Shown here in pieces: positions 8,170 through 16,731 of a DNA stretch of 64,000 bases (position 1 is the first letter of the stretch; each line of letters opens with the position of its first letter). Position numbers and translations under genes: made by a program. Where the stretch lies: NCBI RefSeq assembly GCF_001619875.1, contig NZ_LRFC01000039.1, positions 62,001-126,000 on the forward strand, in the 5' to 3' direction. Under the pieces are notes generated by a model, which did no database searches, was not told the origin of the DNA, and worked only from the letters and a program-made list of their open reading frames with translations. Source of the DNA: Fictibacillus phosphorivorans (GTDB taxonomy: Bacteria > Bacillota > Bacilli > Bacillales > Fictibacillaceae).

Positions 8170-8961
8170 ATGTCTGTAAACCCATTTCCACGTACAACGT
8201 CAACAGAGACTTGTGATGCTACTAATGTGACACCGACTCCAATTCCAGCAGGAACACCAATTATTAAAGTTCCTGTGGTCTTGCAAGAAATTCAAGTTCA
8301 GATTCCGATGCATGCTGAGATTGACTTTCCAGCTGGTCAATCCGTTCTTGAGGTGAAAACAATCGGTAAAAAGACCTTCGTGACACAATGCAAGTTGCTT
8401 AATCGCCCACCTGCTCCAGGAACTGATCCTAATACTTTTATCGGTAAGGTTTTTCTCAGTGGCTTTGTCCGCAAAAATATTCAATATGCTGCTAATCCAA
8501 CAGTGGATGCTCAAGGTGAAATTCTATCCCCAATTAATTCATTGACGGTAGAAGTTCCTTGGAGCTGTGTAGCTAGAGTAGAAGGTTTCCTAAACCTTCC
8601 AGTTGGACCTTTTACTGATGAAAGAGCTGATTTCGGTTACTTGATTTCTCAACCTCTTCCAAATAATATGAATTTCGCTGCGAAAGATCGCTTAGAAGGT
8701 ACAGACCTCTCTCAATTCCATCAGATCAGTACTCAATTTTTCAACGAGATGCCGTTCTGCGAGCTTATCCAAGCTGATATTATTGAAATTGACGAGTCGT
8801 TAGACCGTGTCCCTTTAACAGGCGGAACAGGAAGCCAAGCAATTGTTGGAGAAGGTACGTTTACTCGTCTTTCTGAAAAAATGGTATTAGATTTAACACT
8901 TAAACTTTTGCAAAATCAACAAGTTCGCGTTGCTTCTTTAGGACCAGTAGTAGATCTATAA
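8170..8961 (+). CDS. CsxC/SPOCS-like spore coat protein 1
   Basis: 263 residues, AGGAGG before the ATG. The fold-defining stretch is IIKVPVVLQEIQVQIPMHA, then LEVKTIGKKTFVTQCKLL and FLSGFVRKNIQYA, features I associate with CsxC-like and SPOCS (DUF3794-type) spore coat or exosporium proteins. The C-terminus has FTRLSEKMVLDLTLKLLQ. It is paralogous to the next gene along its whole length, including the identical MSVNPFPRTTS start. No signal peptide. A structural coat role is inferred from family and neighbours; exact family name should be confirmed. Confidence 0.75.
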   Translation: MSVNPFPRTTSTETCDATNVTPTPIPAGTPIIKVPVVLQEIQVQIPMHAEIDFPAGQSVLEVKTIGKKTFVTQCKLLNRPPAPGTDPNTFIGKVFLSGFVRKNIQYAANPTVDAQGEILSPINSLTVEVPWSCVARVEGFLNLPVGPFTDERADFGYLISQPLPNNMNFAAKDRLEGTDLSQFHQISTQFFNEMPFCELIQADIIEIDESLDRVPLTGGTGSQAIVGEGTFTRLSEKMVLDLTLKLLQNQQVRVASLGPVVDL

Positions 8962-8985
8962 TCTGCTAATAAGATTTAAATATAT

Positions 8986-9010
8986 AAGGGCCTTTGGGCT
9001 CTTTTTTTTT
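8986..9010 (+). terminator. Terminator after CsxC-like gene 1
   Basis: AAGGGCC-TTT-GGGCTCTT hairpin (one G-T pair) followed by T residues. Confidence 0.75.
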
Positions 9011-9118
9011 GTCTTAAAAAGGCTTGCTTCTATTTGGCCAGGCAAAGGATATTCGTCCATACAGTTACAGGAAAGTAGAATAATATAAAATGCGACTATA
9101 AATTAAGGAGGAGAAATA

Positions 9119-10087
9119 TTGAGTGTAAATCCCTTTCCCAGAACAACATCCATGAATGTTTGTAAAGCCATCATTGATCCTTTCCCATCTGCCACTCCAG
9201 CTGATGGAACAATAATTATGGTTCCTGTCTTGCTGCAAAAATTCACTGTACAAATACCAATGCATGCAAAAATTGAATTTCCAAAAGGGGAAAATGTTCT
9301 CGAAATTAAACAGATTAAAAAAAAGGTCTTCATTACCCAGTGTCGTCTCGTTCAACCTAAAGGCAGCACTACATCAGGTAATCTATTTCTGAGTGGGTTT
9401 GTACGCAAAAATATTCAATATGCAGCCAATCCAAAAGTTGACTGCGAAAAAGAAATATTGTCTACGATAAAATCATTAACGGTGGAAGTCCCTTTCGATT
9501 GTGTTGTGCAAATTGAAAGTTTTCAAAGACCGCCTGTAGGGCCCTTTTTAGACACGAGGGATGAATTTGGATACTTCACCTCTCAGCCACTTGGAAAAGG
9601 TTACGCCGAAAAAGATCGTTTACTTTCTAACGATTTGTCTCAATTTCATCAGCATAGCACAGAATTTTTTAATGAACTCCCCTTTTGTGAGATCGTCCGT
9701 TCTGATATAACTGAGTTTGATGAATCCATCGACCGTAAATGTCATATTGAACACATTCCATTTGAAAAAGAGTGCAGAGTAATCAAATGTATCACATGTA
9801 AGAAAGTACCTTGCAGAATGTGCAGCAATAACAAAAATAAAAGTGGCAGATCAACATCATTATTAAGTAATGATTTCTTTTCTGCTGATATATTTACAAA
9901 ACCCGCTAAGTGTCCTCATTGCAGTCAGGAAAAACCCAAAAAATGTGAAACATGTACAAAATGCCTGTGTAAAAAATGCAATTCAAAACCGTTAACGAGA
10001 GAATGTACATTTACAGAGCTGTCAGAGAAAATGGTGTTAGACTTAACTCTTAAATTACTCCAAAAACAACTTGTTTTACTTGATTAA
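9119..10087 (+). CDS. CsxC/SPOCS-like spore coat protein 2 with Cys-rich insertion
   Basis: 322 residues from a TTG start directly after AAGGAGGAG. Residues 1-206 and 297-322 align with the preceding gene. Between them, residues 207-296 hold 14 cysteines in C-x-x-C style pairs (CITC, CRMC, CPHC, CETC, CLC-KKC) among lysines, where the paralogue has only a short Gly/Thr linker. This looks like a metal-binding or disulfide cross-linking module grafted into a coat protein. It has its own promoter gap and terminator, so it is not in an operon with gene 1. Confidence 0.78.
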   Translation: MSVNPFPRTTSMNVCKAIIDPFPSATPADGTIIMVPVLLQKFTVQIPMHAKIEFPKGENVLEIKQIKKKVFITQCRLVQPKGSTTSGNLFLSGFVRKNIQYAANPKVDCEKEILSTIKSLTVEVPFDCVVQIESFQRPPVGPFLDTRDEFGYFTSQPLGKGYAEKDRLLSNDLSQFHQHSTEFFNELPFCEIVRSDITEFDESIDRKCHIEHIPFEKECRVIKCITCKKVPCRMCSNNKNKSGRSTSLLSNDFFSADIFTKPAKCPHCSQEKPKKCETCTKCLCKKCNSKPLTRECTFTELSEKMVLDLTLKLLQKQLVLLD

Positions 10088-10106
10088 TAGAACTCTAAAT
10101 TTAACC

Positions 10107-10137
10107 AAAAAAAGCTGCCATTTGCGGCTTTTTTTTT
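10107..10137 (+). terminator. Terminator after CsxC-like gene 2
   Basis: AAAGCTGC/GCGGCTTT stem with A and T tracts. Confidence 0.85.
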
Positions 10138-10332
10138 ACTATTGATGCTTTTTAAAACAAATTTATAAGATGAATTACCAACACTAGAGACCGTACTAGA
10201 TAATGAGCTCTTAAAGTTAGGAATTTGCCCTTTTTTGTACAAGTAGGTATAAAACCATACAAAAGTCCGTCCAGTTAAATATATTATATTATCCCTGAAA
10301 TTTCAGGAAGGTTATAAAAAGGAGGAACATAA

Positions 10333-10584
10333 ATGAGTTTATTTCATAACAATAGCTGCGGTCGCCAAAACAGCCAATGTACAGGTTGCGTGTGTGATGT
10401 ACTAAGAAGATTATCACCAGGATCTTTAGTTAACATCATCTTAAAAGGTGGAGATGATTTTCTAGATGGAGAACTTACTTTCGCATGCTTAGACTCTGAT
10501 ACTTGCTGTGCTACATTTATCTTAGACGGTTATCCATTAATCATTGACTGTGAAAAAATTGCAGCTATTCAAGTTCTAACTTAA
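10333..10584 (+). CDS. Small Cys-rich protein, possible CotY/CotZ/ExsY-type relative
   Basis: 83 residues with CTGCVCDVLRRL near residue 16 and DTCCATFILDG near residue 56. The C-V-C-D-V opening recalls the N-terminus of CotY/CotZ/ExsY coat proteins, but the protein is much shorter and lacks their C-terminal half. AAAAAGGAGG precedes the ATG. It lies in the presumed coat block and has its own terminator. A role in cross-linked coat or exosporium is inference. Confidence 0.68.
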   Translation: MSLFHNNSCGRQNSQCTGCVCDVLRRLSPGSLVNIILKGGDDFLDGELTFACLDSDTCCATFILDGYPLIIDCEKIAAIQVLT

Positions 10585-10600
10585 TAGAATTCCAATCTGC

Positions 10601-10636
10601 AAAAAGAAATCAGGAACATTCCTGATTTCTTTTTTT
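10601..10636. terminator. Bidirectional terminator between coat block and glycan cluster
   Basis: AAAAAGAAATCAGGA and TCCTGATTTCTTTTT form a long stem with A/T tracts on both sides, serving the plus-strand gene and the minus-strand gene ending at 10643. Confidence 0.9.
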
Positions 10637-10642
10637 GTGCTG

Positions 10643-11356
10643 CTATTCTTTTGTAATCAGCTTTTCAAATTGATCCGTAATTGCAATCTCTTTACATAGT
10701 TTTAGCAGGGTATCATTTCTGACTTTCCAAGTATGCTCATTCGGTTCTCCGCTTCTTAAGTAAACATAGTTTTCTTTGGCTGAAGAATAGATTTTAAAGC
10801 CATTTTGAATGCACGCTTTACAGAAAGCAGCATCTTCTGCAATGTTTGTGTTCGGAAACTGCACAGTGTTAAATACACTTTTTTTTATAATTAATGTTCC
10901 ACCCATCAATAAGTTATTATTATATTTGCCCTCGTTATCCGCAAGCTTTCCACCAAATCGATTAGGGTTAAACTCCGTCAATAGCTTTTGCTTTTTAAAG
11001 TACATATAAATAGTCGTTTTTCCTACAACAGAAGCATTCGTTATTTCAAATGCCTTCATGCTATGTTTTAAGTAATAAGGAGAATAGTAATCATCATCAT
11101 CGAACTTAGCAACATATGAGTATCTCGCTTTCTTCACCCCAAAATTAAGGCATTCTCCAAGAGAAGCGGATTCAGGTAATTGATAAACCGAAATGTTTGG
11201 GTATGATTCCGTTTCTTTTTTCCATTTTTCAATATCCAAATGATCTTTATTTAAAATAATGATTAATTCTTTATCTTCCCAAATTTGTCTGTTAAAGTTT
11301 TGCAATATATTTTCAAGACTATCTTGTCGTATTGTGCATGTTATGATAGAAATCAT
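10643..11356 (-). CDS. Family 2 glycosyltransferase, set A (CgeD-like)
   Basis: 237 residues, single GT-A domain. It begins ISIITCTIRQ, with the acidic nucleotide-sugar/metal motif KFDDDDYY near residue 90 and LGECLNFGVKKARY just before it. A GGAGGAAA site precedes the ATG. About as long and similar throughout to the next gene. It resembles the spore-maturation glycosyltransferase CgeD in the SxITCTxR opening, from memory. Last gene of a minus-strand run with galE; donor and acceptor unknown. Confidence 0.85.
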   Translation of the reverse strand: MISIITCTIRQDSLENILQNFNRQIWEDKELIIILNKDHLDIEKWKKETESYPNISVYQLPESASLGECLNFGVKKARYSYVAKFDDDDYYSPYYLKHSMKAFEITNASVVGKTTIYMYFKKQKLLTEFNPNRFGGKLADNEGKYNNNLLMGGTLIIKKSVFNTVQFPNTNIAEDAAFCKACIQNGFKIYSSAKENYVYLRSGEPNEHTWKVRNDTLLKLCKEIAITDQFEKLITKE

Positions 11357-11401
11357 GACTATTTCCTCCCTTGTGCCAGAAAGCTGCTTTATACAACAAG
11401 G

Positions 11402-12106
11402 CTATTCAATATAGTCTTTGAAATTCTTAGTATTCGCAATTATTTTGCTTACACTGATAATAACATCAACCGGAACTTTCCAAGTATGCTGACCTTCGTC
11501 ATCATTTCGTATATACACAAAATCATCCTTTGAAGAGGAATATACTTTAAATCCACTTTTAACACAATCCATAGTAAAAACACGGTCAAGTTCTTTTATT
11601 TGGTCTGCAAATTTTACTTTTTCATGGACGATCTTTTTAAAAACTAAAGTTCCCCCTTGCAAATACTGCTTGGCAAAACTCTTTTGATCATTAACAAATT
11701 GGTTTTCGTTATCCGGGTTAAAAACAGCTAAGATTTGTCTGTTTTTCAAATAAATATATACGGAAGTTTTTCCTATAACATCTACATCTAGCTTTCTAAG
11801 ATTCTGAACTGATTTCTCTAAATAAGATGAACTGTAATAATCATCATCTTCAAAATTTGCAACAAGATCAAACCTTGCCTTTTCAACTGCAAAGTTAATA
11901 CAAGCTCCTAAACTAGAATTCTGAGGTAATTGATAAACTGATATATTTTTATATTCTAATGCTTTTTCTTTCCATTTTTTAATGTCCATTCCATCATGAT
12001 TTAAAATTATAATCAATTCCTTAGGTTCGAAGGTTTGATTATTGTAATTTTGAAATATGTTATCCATACAATGATCTCTGATGGTACAGGTAATTACTGA
12101 AACCAT
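11402..12106 (-). CDS. Family 2 glycosyltransferase, set A paralogue
   Basis: 234 residues starting MVSVITCTIRDHCMDN. The start at 12106 follows AAGAAGGGAG; the frame remains open upstream into galE without a site. The metal-binding motif is NFEDDDYY, with Glu replacing one Asp of the paralogue. C-terminus KDDFVYIRN and HTWKVP match the sister gene (YVYLRS, HTWKVR), so these two are a tandem duplication. It follows galE by 32 bp. Confidence 0.85.
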   Translation of the reverse strand: MVSVITCTIRDHCMDNIFQNYNNQTFEPKELIIILNHDGMDIKKWKEKALEYKNISVYQLPQNSSLGACINFAVEKARFDLVANFEDDDYYSSSYLEKSVQNLRKLDVDVIGKTSVYIYLKNRQILAVFNPDNENQFVNDQKSFAKQYLQGGTLVFKKIVHEKVKFADQIKELDRVFTMDCVKSGFKVYSSSKDDFVYIRNDDEGQHTWKVPVDVIISVSKIIANTKNFKDYIE

Positions 12107-12138
12107 AAACGGCTCCCTTCTTATTCTATAGTCATATT

Positions 12139-13125
12139 TCACTTTTTTGCGTATCCATTTGGATGGGCTGAAAACCATTTCCATGCCGTTTCAATCATCT
12201 GTTTAAGATTGTATTTCGCTTCCCAGTTTAATTCATTCTTAATTCGCAAAGAACTTGCGATTAATGCTGGTGGATCTCCCTCTCTCCTTTTTACGTATTC
12301 CACTTTTGCTTTTTTATTTGTAACGTTCTCACACATCTGTATAATCTCTTTGACCGAGTAGCCTTTTTCATTTCCAACATTATAAATTTTGTGCGTACTG
12401 TTATTTTTTATCATATGCTCTAGCGCTCTGACATGAGCATTTGCCAGATCTGTTACGTGTATATAATCCCTGATGCACGTCCCGTCTTTAGTTCCATAAT
12501 CGTTTCCATACACTTGAATTTTTTTCTTTTTTCCGGCAAGATGCTTTAGAATACTTGGAATTAAATGTGTTTCTGGATCGTGGTCTTCACCCAGTTCGCC
12601 ATAAATATCAGCACCTGCTACATTAAAGTAACGTAATATTACATAGTTCAACTTATATGCATAATGAAAGTCTCTAATTAATTGTTCGCACATTAACTTT
12701 GACCATCCATATGGATTTATTGGTTTTGTTTCTAGATTTTCATTAATCAAGGAATTCGTTATTCCATATACTGCACATGAAGATGAAAATACAATGTTTC
12801 TTACTTGATGTTTGTTCATTACTTTTAATAAATTTAGAGTTCCTTGAACATTGTTTTCATAATAGATGGCAGGATCCTTTACTGATTCACCTACATAACA
12901 ATATGCGGCAAAATGGATGACGGCAGATATAGGGTATTGTGAGAAAACGGAATCTATATCCCGATCATTCCGAATGTCACCTTTAATAAATTTTGCTTTT
13001 ACTTGAACCGCCTCTATATGACCCTCAATCAAATTATCTAAAACGACAACTTCATAACCCTTGTTAATTAACTCTTTAACTACATGACTCCCAATATATC
13101 CAGCTCCACCAGTGACTAAAATCAT
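12139..13125 (-). CDS. galE: UDP-glucose 4-epimerase (first copy)
   Basis: 328 residues, extended short-chain dehydrogenase. NAD-binding GGAGYIGSH at residues 6-14, catalytic SSSCAVYG and YGWSK (Y-x-x-x-K), and the galE-typical RYFNVAGA and LIPSILK segments. Start at 13125 has GGGGTG upstream. It interconverts UDP-glucose and UDP-galactose (or the N-acetyl forms). Lying downstream of UDP-galactopyranose mutase, it would feed UDP-galactose to that enzyme. Confidence 0.92.
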   Translation of the reverse strand: MILVTGGAGYIGSHVVKELINKGYEVVVLDNLIEGHIEAVQVKAKFIKGDIRNDRDIDSVFSQYPISAVIHFAAYCYVGESVKDPAIYYENNVQGTLNLLKVMNKHQVRNIVFSSSCAVYGITNSLINENLETKPINPYGWSKLMCEQLIRDFHYAYKLNYVILRYFNVAGADIYGELGEDHDPETHLIPSILKHLAGKKKKIQVYGNDYGTKDGTCIRDYIHVTDLANAHVRALEHMIKNNSTHKIYNVGNEKGYSVKEIIQMCENVTNKKAKVEYVKRREGDPPALIASSLRIKNELNWEAKYNLKQMIETAWKWFSAHPNGYAKK

Positions 13126-13228
13126 ACTTAAATCACACCCCACAATTTATGATCAACCCTATCAACTACATTCTCTATACACCTATCTTTAGATTTATTG
13201 AATACCTTGAGGAAATATGAATGAAAAC

Positions 13229-13260
13229 AAAAAACCTTCCATTTTAAAATAGGGAAGGAA
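13229..13260 (-). terminator. Terminator after UDP-galactopyranose mutase gene
   Basis: Minus strand CCTTCC and GGAAGG stem with a 12-base loop, then TTTTTTG. Confidence 0.7.
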
Positions 13261-13302
13261 TCAAATAGACCAAACTTATAAAATTCTAAAAGGAGAAAAA
13301 TG

Positions 13303-14433
13303 CTACGGGTTACTAGGTTTAATTTCGGTTTCGAATAGATGTAAAGCTCTAGCTGCAACTTGGTCCATATTAAAGTATTTGTATTCTGCCAATCTGCCTG
13401 CAAAAATTACTTGATTTTTTAATTGCTGTGTTTCTTGATGGTATAATGTATATTTTTCATTATTCTCTTTTCGAAGTATTGGATAATAAGGCTCATTGAC
13501 ACCCGCTTTATAAGCTTTCGGATATTCAATAGAAATAGTAGTGCCCTTTGCATATTGTCCTGTTAGCTTTTTATATTCCGTAATACGGGTAAAATCGAAT
13601 TCATTTGGATAGTTGACTTGTCCTGCTTCCTGAAAATCGTCTTTTTCATGATATTGAAAGTCAAATTTTAAGCTTCTGTAAGGCAAAGCACCATGCTTAT
13701 AATCAAAAAAGGAATCGATCGGTCCGGTGTATACCATTCGTTTATAATCAATTTCATTAGAAACTTCTTTATAATCAGTATTTAATAATACCTTAATTCT
13801 TTGGTGTTTTAAGATCCTTTTAAACATGTTTGTGTAGCCGTGTTTAGGCAGTGCTTGATACTTATCCTTAAAATATCGATCATCTCTGCTAAAAGAAAAA
13901 GGAACACGACCAGTAACCGAGGCATCAAGCTCTTCCGGCTTCAGATCCCATTGCTTAACCGTGTAGCCTAGAAATACATTTCGATAAATGTAGTTACCTA
14001 AAAAACTAAGTTCTTGATTTTCATGTTCAATCATTTTAAATACTGGAATTTTATCACCAAAGCTATAATTTTCATACAATAATTCTTCTAATCTATGTGA
14101 GATACTTATAGGAAATAAGGCTTGAATAGAGTTTAAGTTGAATGGGACCGGTACTTTTTTTCCTTCTACAACAGCAAGCACTCTGTGATAATAAGGAGTC
14201 CAATCTGTAAATTTTGAAAGATATTCCCATACTTTTTTAGAATTCGTATGAAATAGATGCGGGCCATATTTATGAACTAATATTCCGTTCTCATCAAAGT
14301 AATCGTACGCATTTCCTCCGATATGATCCCGGCTTTCCACAATTAACACATTCTCTCCAAGCTGTGAAGCTATACGCTCCGCTATGATACATCCTGTAAA
14401 GCCAGCACCTACTATTAACCAATCAAACTTCAT
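13303..14433 (-). CDS. glf: UDP-galactopyranose mutase
   Basis: 376 residues. FAD-binding VGAGFTGCIIAERIA at the N-terminus, IGGNAYDYFDENGILVHKYGPHLFHTN characteristic of the family, YTGPIDSFFDYKHGALPYRSL and the C-terminal GRLAEYKYFNMD flavin motif. It isomerises UDP-galactopyranose to UDP-galactofuranose. Start at 14433 follows GTGAGGAAA. The gap of about 60 bp to the upstream glycosyltransferase gene suggests co-transcription. Its presence predicts galactofuranose in the surface glycan. Confidence 0.95.
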   Translation of the reverse strand: MKFDWLIVGAGFTGCIIAERIASQLGENVLIVESRDHIGGNAYDYFDENGILVHKYGPHLFHTNSKKVWEYLSKFTDWTPYYHRVLAVVEGKKVPVPFNLNSIQALFPISISHRLEELLYENYSFGDKIPVFKMIEHENQELSFLGNYIYRNVFLGYTVKQWDLKPEELDASVTGRVPFSFSRDDRYFKDKYQALPKHGYTNMFKRILKHQRIKVLLNTDYKEVSNEIDYKRMVYTGPIDSFFDYKHGALPYRSLKFDFQYHEKDDFQEAGQVNYPNEFDFTRITEYKKLTGQYAKGTTISIEYPKAYKAGVNEPYYPILRKENNEKYTLYHQETQQLKNQVIFAGRLAEYKYFNMDQVAARALHLFETEIKPSNP

Positions 14434-14492
14434 TTTCCTCACCCGCTTTTTCTTAACGTTTTCTCGATGGCAAAGAAGGATGTGACACCTAG

Positions 14493-15293
14493 TCACACCC
14501 CTTTTTTCTTTGGCTGCAGTTGTGCGATTTGCCTCCATCCGCAATAGGTCTTAAAAATGGGTTCATACTTATCTCCCCATTTTTTTAAAGTATACTGTAC
14601 AAGCCATTCAAACACTTCATTATAAAGAGCAATTTTTTTGGTAGCATTATTCGGATGCTGCCGATAATTGTAAAGCATTTCATTCATCCAATGTATTTCA
14701 AAATGTTCGATCAGTAAATAATCTATTCTTCTATCCTCCATGTGCCTGCCTTCCCAAGGGTCATCAGTTGGCCATCCACCTACGCTTTTCAACGCAGTCG
14801 TACGATAAAATCTAGGGAAGGGAACATCATTTGATAACATAAATTCATATCGGTCATTATAGGAACGGCCCCCTATTCGCGGTACCTCAAGTAACATGTT
14901 TCCATCTCTATCCTGATATACATCGGTCTTATTTCCCCAAATCAGGGCAACATTTTCAGAAACTTGATCTATTTCTTTTCTCATTTTTTCTATTGTATTC
15001 GGAAATAGCCAGTCATCTGCATCCAATTTTAAAATATACGGTGTATGAATAGTGGCTAATCCTCTATTTTGTGTTTTGGACTGGCCTAGATTACTGTGGT
15101 TTTTTAAAAGAGTCACACGGGAATCTTTTAAAAATTCCTCAATGATTAATAGACTATTATCCGTCGAATGATCATCTACCAAAACAATTTGCCATTCCTT
15201 ATAGGTCTGTTTAAATACACTCTCGATTGCATCTTTAAGAAACCGACCTGGGTTATAGGAAGGAATTAAAACAGTAACATCAGGTTTCTTCAC
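14493..15293 (-). CDS. Family 2 glycosyltransferase, set B
   Basis: 266 residues from a GTG with AAGGAG seven bases upstream. VTVLIPSYNPGRFLKDAIESV opening is split by the VDDHSTD motif, and LKLDADDW holds the DxD-like metal site near residue 96. A C-terminal region with GGWPTDDPWEGRHMEDRR and YRQHPNNATKK is shared with the genes at 18808 and 19607. First gene of the leftward run carrying glf. Donor and acceptor unknown. Confidence 0.85.
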   Translation of the reverse strand: MKKPDVTVLIPSYNPGRFLKDAIESVFKQTYKEWQIVLVDDHSTDNSLLIIEEFLKDSRVTLLKNHSNLGQSKTQNRGLATIHTPYILKLDADDWLFPNTIEKMRKEIDQVSENVALIWGNKTDVYQDRDGNMLLEVPRIGGRSYNDRYEFMLSNDVPFPRFYRTTALKSVGGWPTDDPWEGRHMEDRRIDYLLIEHFEIHWMNEMLYNYRQHPNNATKKIALYNEVFEWLVQYTLKKWGDKYEPIFKTYCGWRQIAQLQPKKKGV

Positions 15294-15422
15294 ATTTTTC
15301 TCCTTTCCATTTCAGTTTTCATTCTCCCCCTTCGTTACTTGGTCATCAGAACTCCGTTAAAGGGTAGAGTCATATAATCTAATAGTTCTATATGTTATCT
15401 GCTCATTTTTGTTTTGTAAGTC

Positions 15423-15449
15423 ACAATGCCAACATGAATTCATACTATA
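15423..15449 (+). promoter_or_regulatory. Sigma-K-like promoter upstream of the nucleotidyltransferase
   Basis: AC at 15423, a 16-base spacer and CATACTATA at 15441 match the sigma-K consensus AC-N16/17-CATANNNTA. The start codon is about 50 bases downstream. Confidence 0.5.
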
Positions 15450-15499
15450 TATATATACTTTTAAAAGTAGTTAATTCGTATTATGGTGGTGGAAGTTTT

Positions 15500-16522
15500 T
15501 TGAAAGGAATTATCTTAGCAGCAGGAAGAGGAAGCAGATTACAGCCCTTTTCATTTACGCAGCCAAAAACAATGCTCCCTATAGCAAATAAACCCGTTTT
15601 GGAATATTGTATTGAAAACTTAAAAAAGGCCAATGTTAAAGAAATTGGAATAGTGATTAACTCATTACAGCACGAAATTATTAATTATATCCATTCCAGA
15701 TTTGATCAGTCGGTTAAAATAACGTTTATCTTTCAGCATGAAGCAAAAGGAATTGCTCATGCATTAAAACAGGCAGAAGAATATATAAATAATGAGCCAT
15801 TTATACTCTTATTAGGTGATAACTTGATTAAAGAGCCCCTTATTTCTCTTAAAAATCATTTAGAAAATCCAGAAATCAGCAGCTCTATCATGTTAGCAAA
15901 GGTTGATTCTCCAAAGGATTTTGGAATTGCAGAAATCAGAAATGAAGAAATTATTAAATTAGAAGAAAAACCATCGTTTCCAAAGTCTAACCTGGCAGTG
16001 ATTGGAGCATACGCTTTTCGCCCTTCTATTTTTAAAGCAATTAGCCAAATAACTCCTTCCGCACGGGGAGAACTTGAAATTACTGATGCTATTCAATGGT
16101 TAATTGATAATGGACAAACAATCTCATATACGATTACCAACAAGCCTTATACTGATGTTGGCACGACGGAAAGATGGCTGATTGCTAACCATTGGGTATT
16201 AAGCGAGATAAATGCTTCATCTGAATTGAAAAATAAAAATGATGTAAAAATACAAAATTCTACTATTATACCACCGGTTGTTATTGGGCCAGGCTGTACT
16301 GTGACCAATTCAACAATCGGTCCATATGTAACCATTGGTACAGGCTCTTTTATAGAGAATTGTAAAATACAAAATAGTATTCTTCTCGAAGAAACGGTTA
16401 TTAAAGATTGTTCTTGCACTTTTAAAGATGCCATATTCGGAAGAGAAACATATATTGAAGGATTAAAAGGCAATCTAGCAAGCTGTGTTTTGGGGGACAA
16501 AACAAAAATCATTTTAAGCTAA
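15500..16522 (+). CDS. Sugar-1-phosphate nucleotidyltransferase
   Basis: 340 residues from TTG 15500 (GGTGGAAG upstream). N-terminal nucleotidyltransferase domain with LAAGRGSRLQPFSFTQPKTMLPI (split here: signature GxGxRL and KxMLPI), LLGDNL and DVGTTERWL. C-terminal left-handed beta-helix of hexapeptide-type repeats (VVIGPGCTV, STIGPYVTIGTG). This is the long RmlA/GlmU-like architecture of glucose-1-phosphate thymidylyl- or uridylyltransferases. Which NTP it uses is not readable; no rmlB, C or D lies in the window, so a dTDP-rhamnose route would need genes elsewhere. Confidence 0.85.
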   Translation: MKGIILAAGRGSRLQPFSFTQPKTMLPIANKPVLEYCIENLKKANVKEIGIVINSLQHEIINYIHSRFDQSVKITFIFQHEAKGIAHALKQAEEYINNEPFILLLGDNLIKEPLISLKNHLENPEISSSIMLAKVDSPKDFGIAEIRNEEIIKLEEKPSFPKSNLAVIGAYAFRPSIFKAISQITPSARGELEITDAIQWLIDNGQTISYTITNKPYTDVGTTERWLIANHWVLSEINASSELKNKNDVKIQNSTIIPPVVIGPGCTVTNSTIGPYVTIGTGSFIENCKIQNSILLEETVIKDCSCTFKDAIFGRETYIEGLKGNLASCVLGDKTKIILS

Positions 16523-16670
16523 TATAAAAAACTGTTCCACTTGAACCTTAAATGGAGAATCAATACGCTAATACCTTTATCGGGTACTGACGTATTTCTA
16601 AATGTTGTCATTAGTTACTTTAATTAAGTTCCTGTATGCAGCTTATAACCTTGAGTTACCTATTTTTGTA

Positions 16671-16698
16671 ACATCATCAAGGAAATTATCATACTTTA
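16671..16698 (+). promoter_or_regulatory. Sigma-K-like promoter upstream of the GT pair
   Basis: AC at 16671, a 17-base spacer and CATACTTTA at 16690 match the sigma-K consensus exactly. The ATG at 16732 is 33 bases downstream with AAAAGGTG between. Confidence 0.55.
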
Positions 16699-16731
16699 AG
16701 ATATATGTTCTTAAAAGAAAAGGTGTAAATT

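Noticed and set aside
8090-8170. Sigma-K promoter upstream of CsxC-like gene 1
   Set aside because: CATCTTCTA is present but with a mismatch in the core and no AC at the right spacing.
13126-13302. Small gene in the galE-glf gap
   Set aside because: No start with a plausible ribosome binding site; the stretch holds a terminator and presumably a promoter.
13128-13403. 91-residue minus-strand ORF between galE and glf
   Set aside because: It overlaps the glf 3' end and crosses the terminator; no ribosome binding site.
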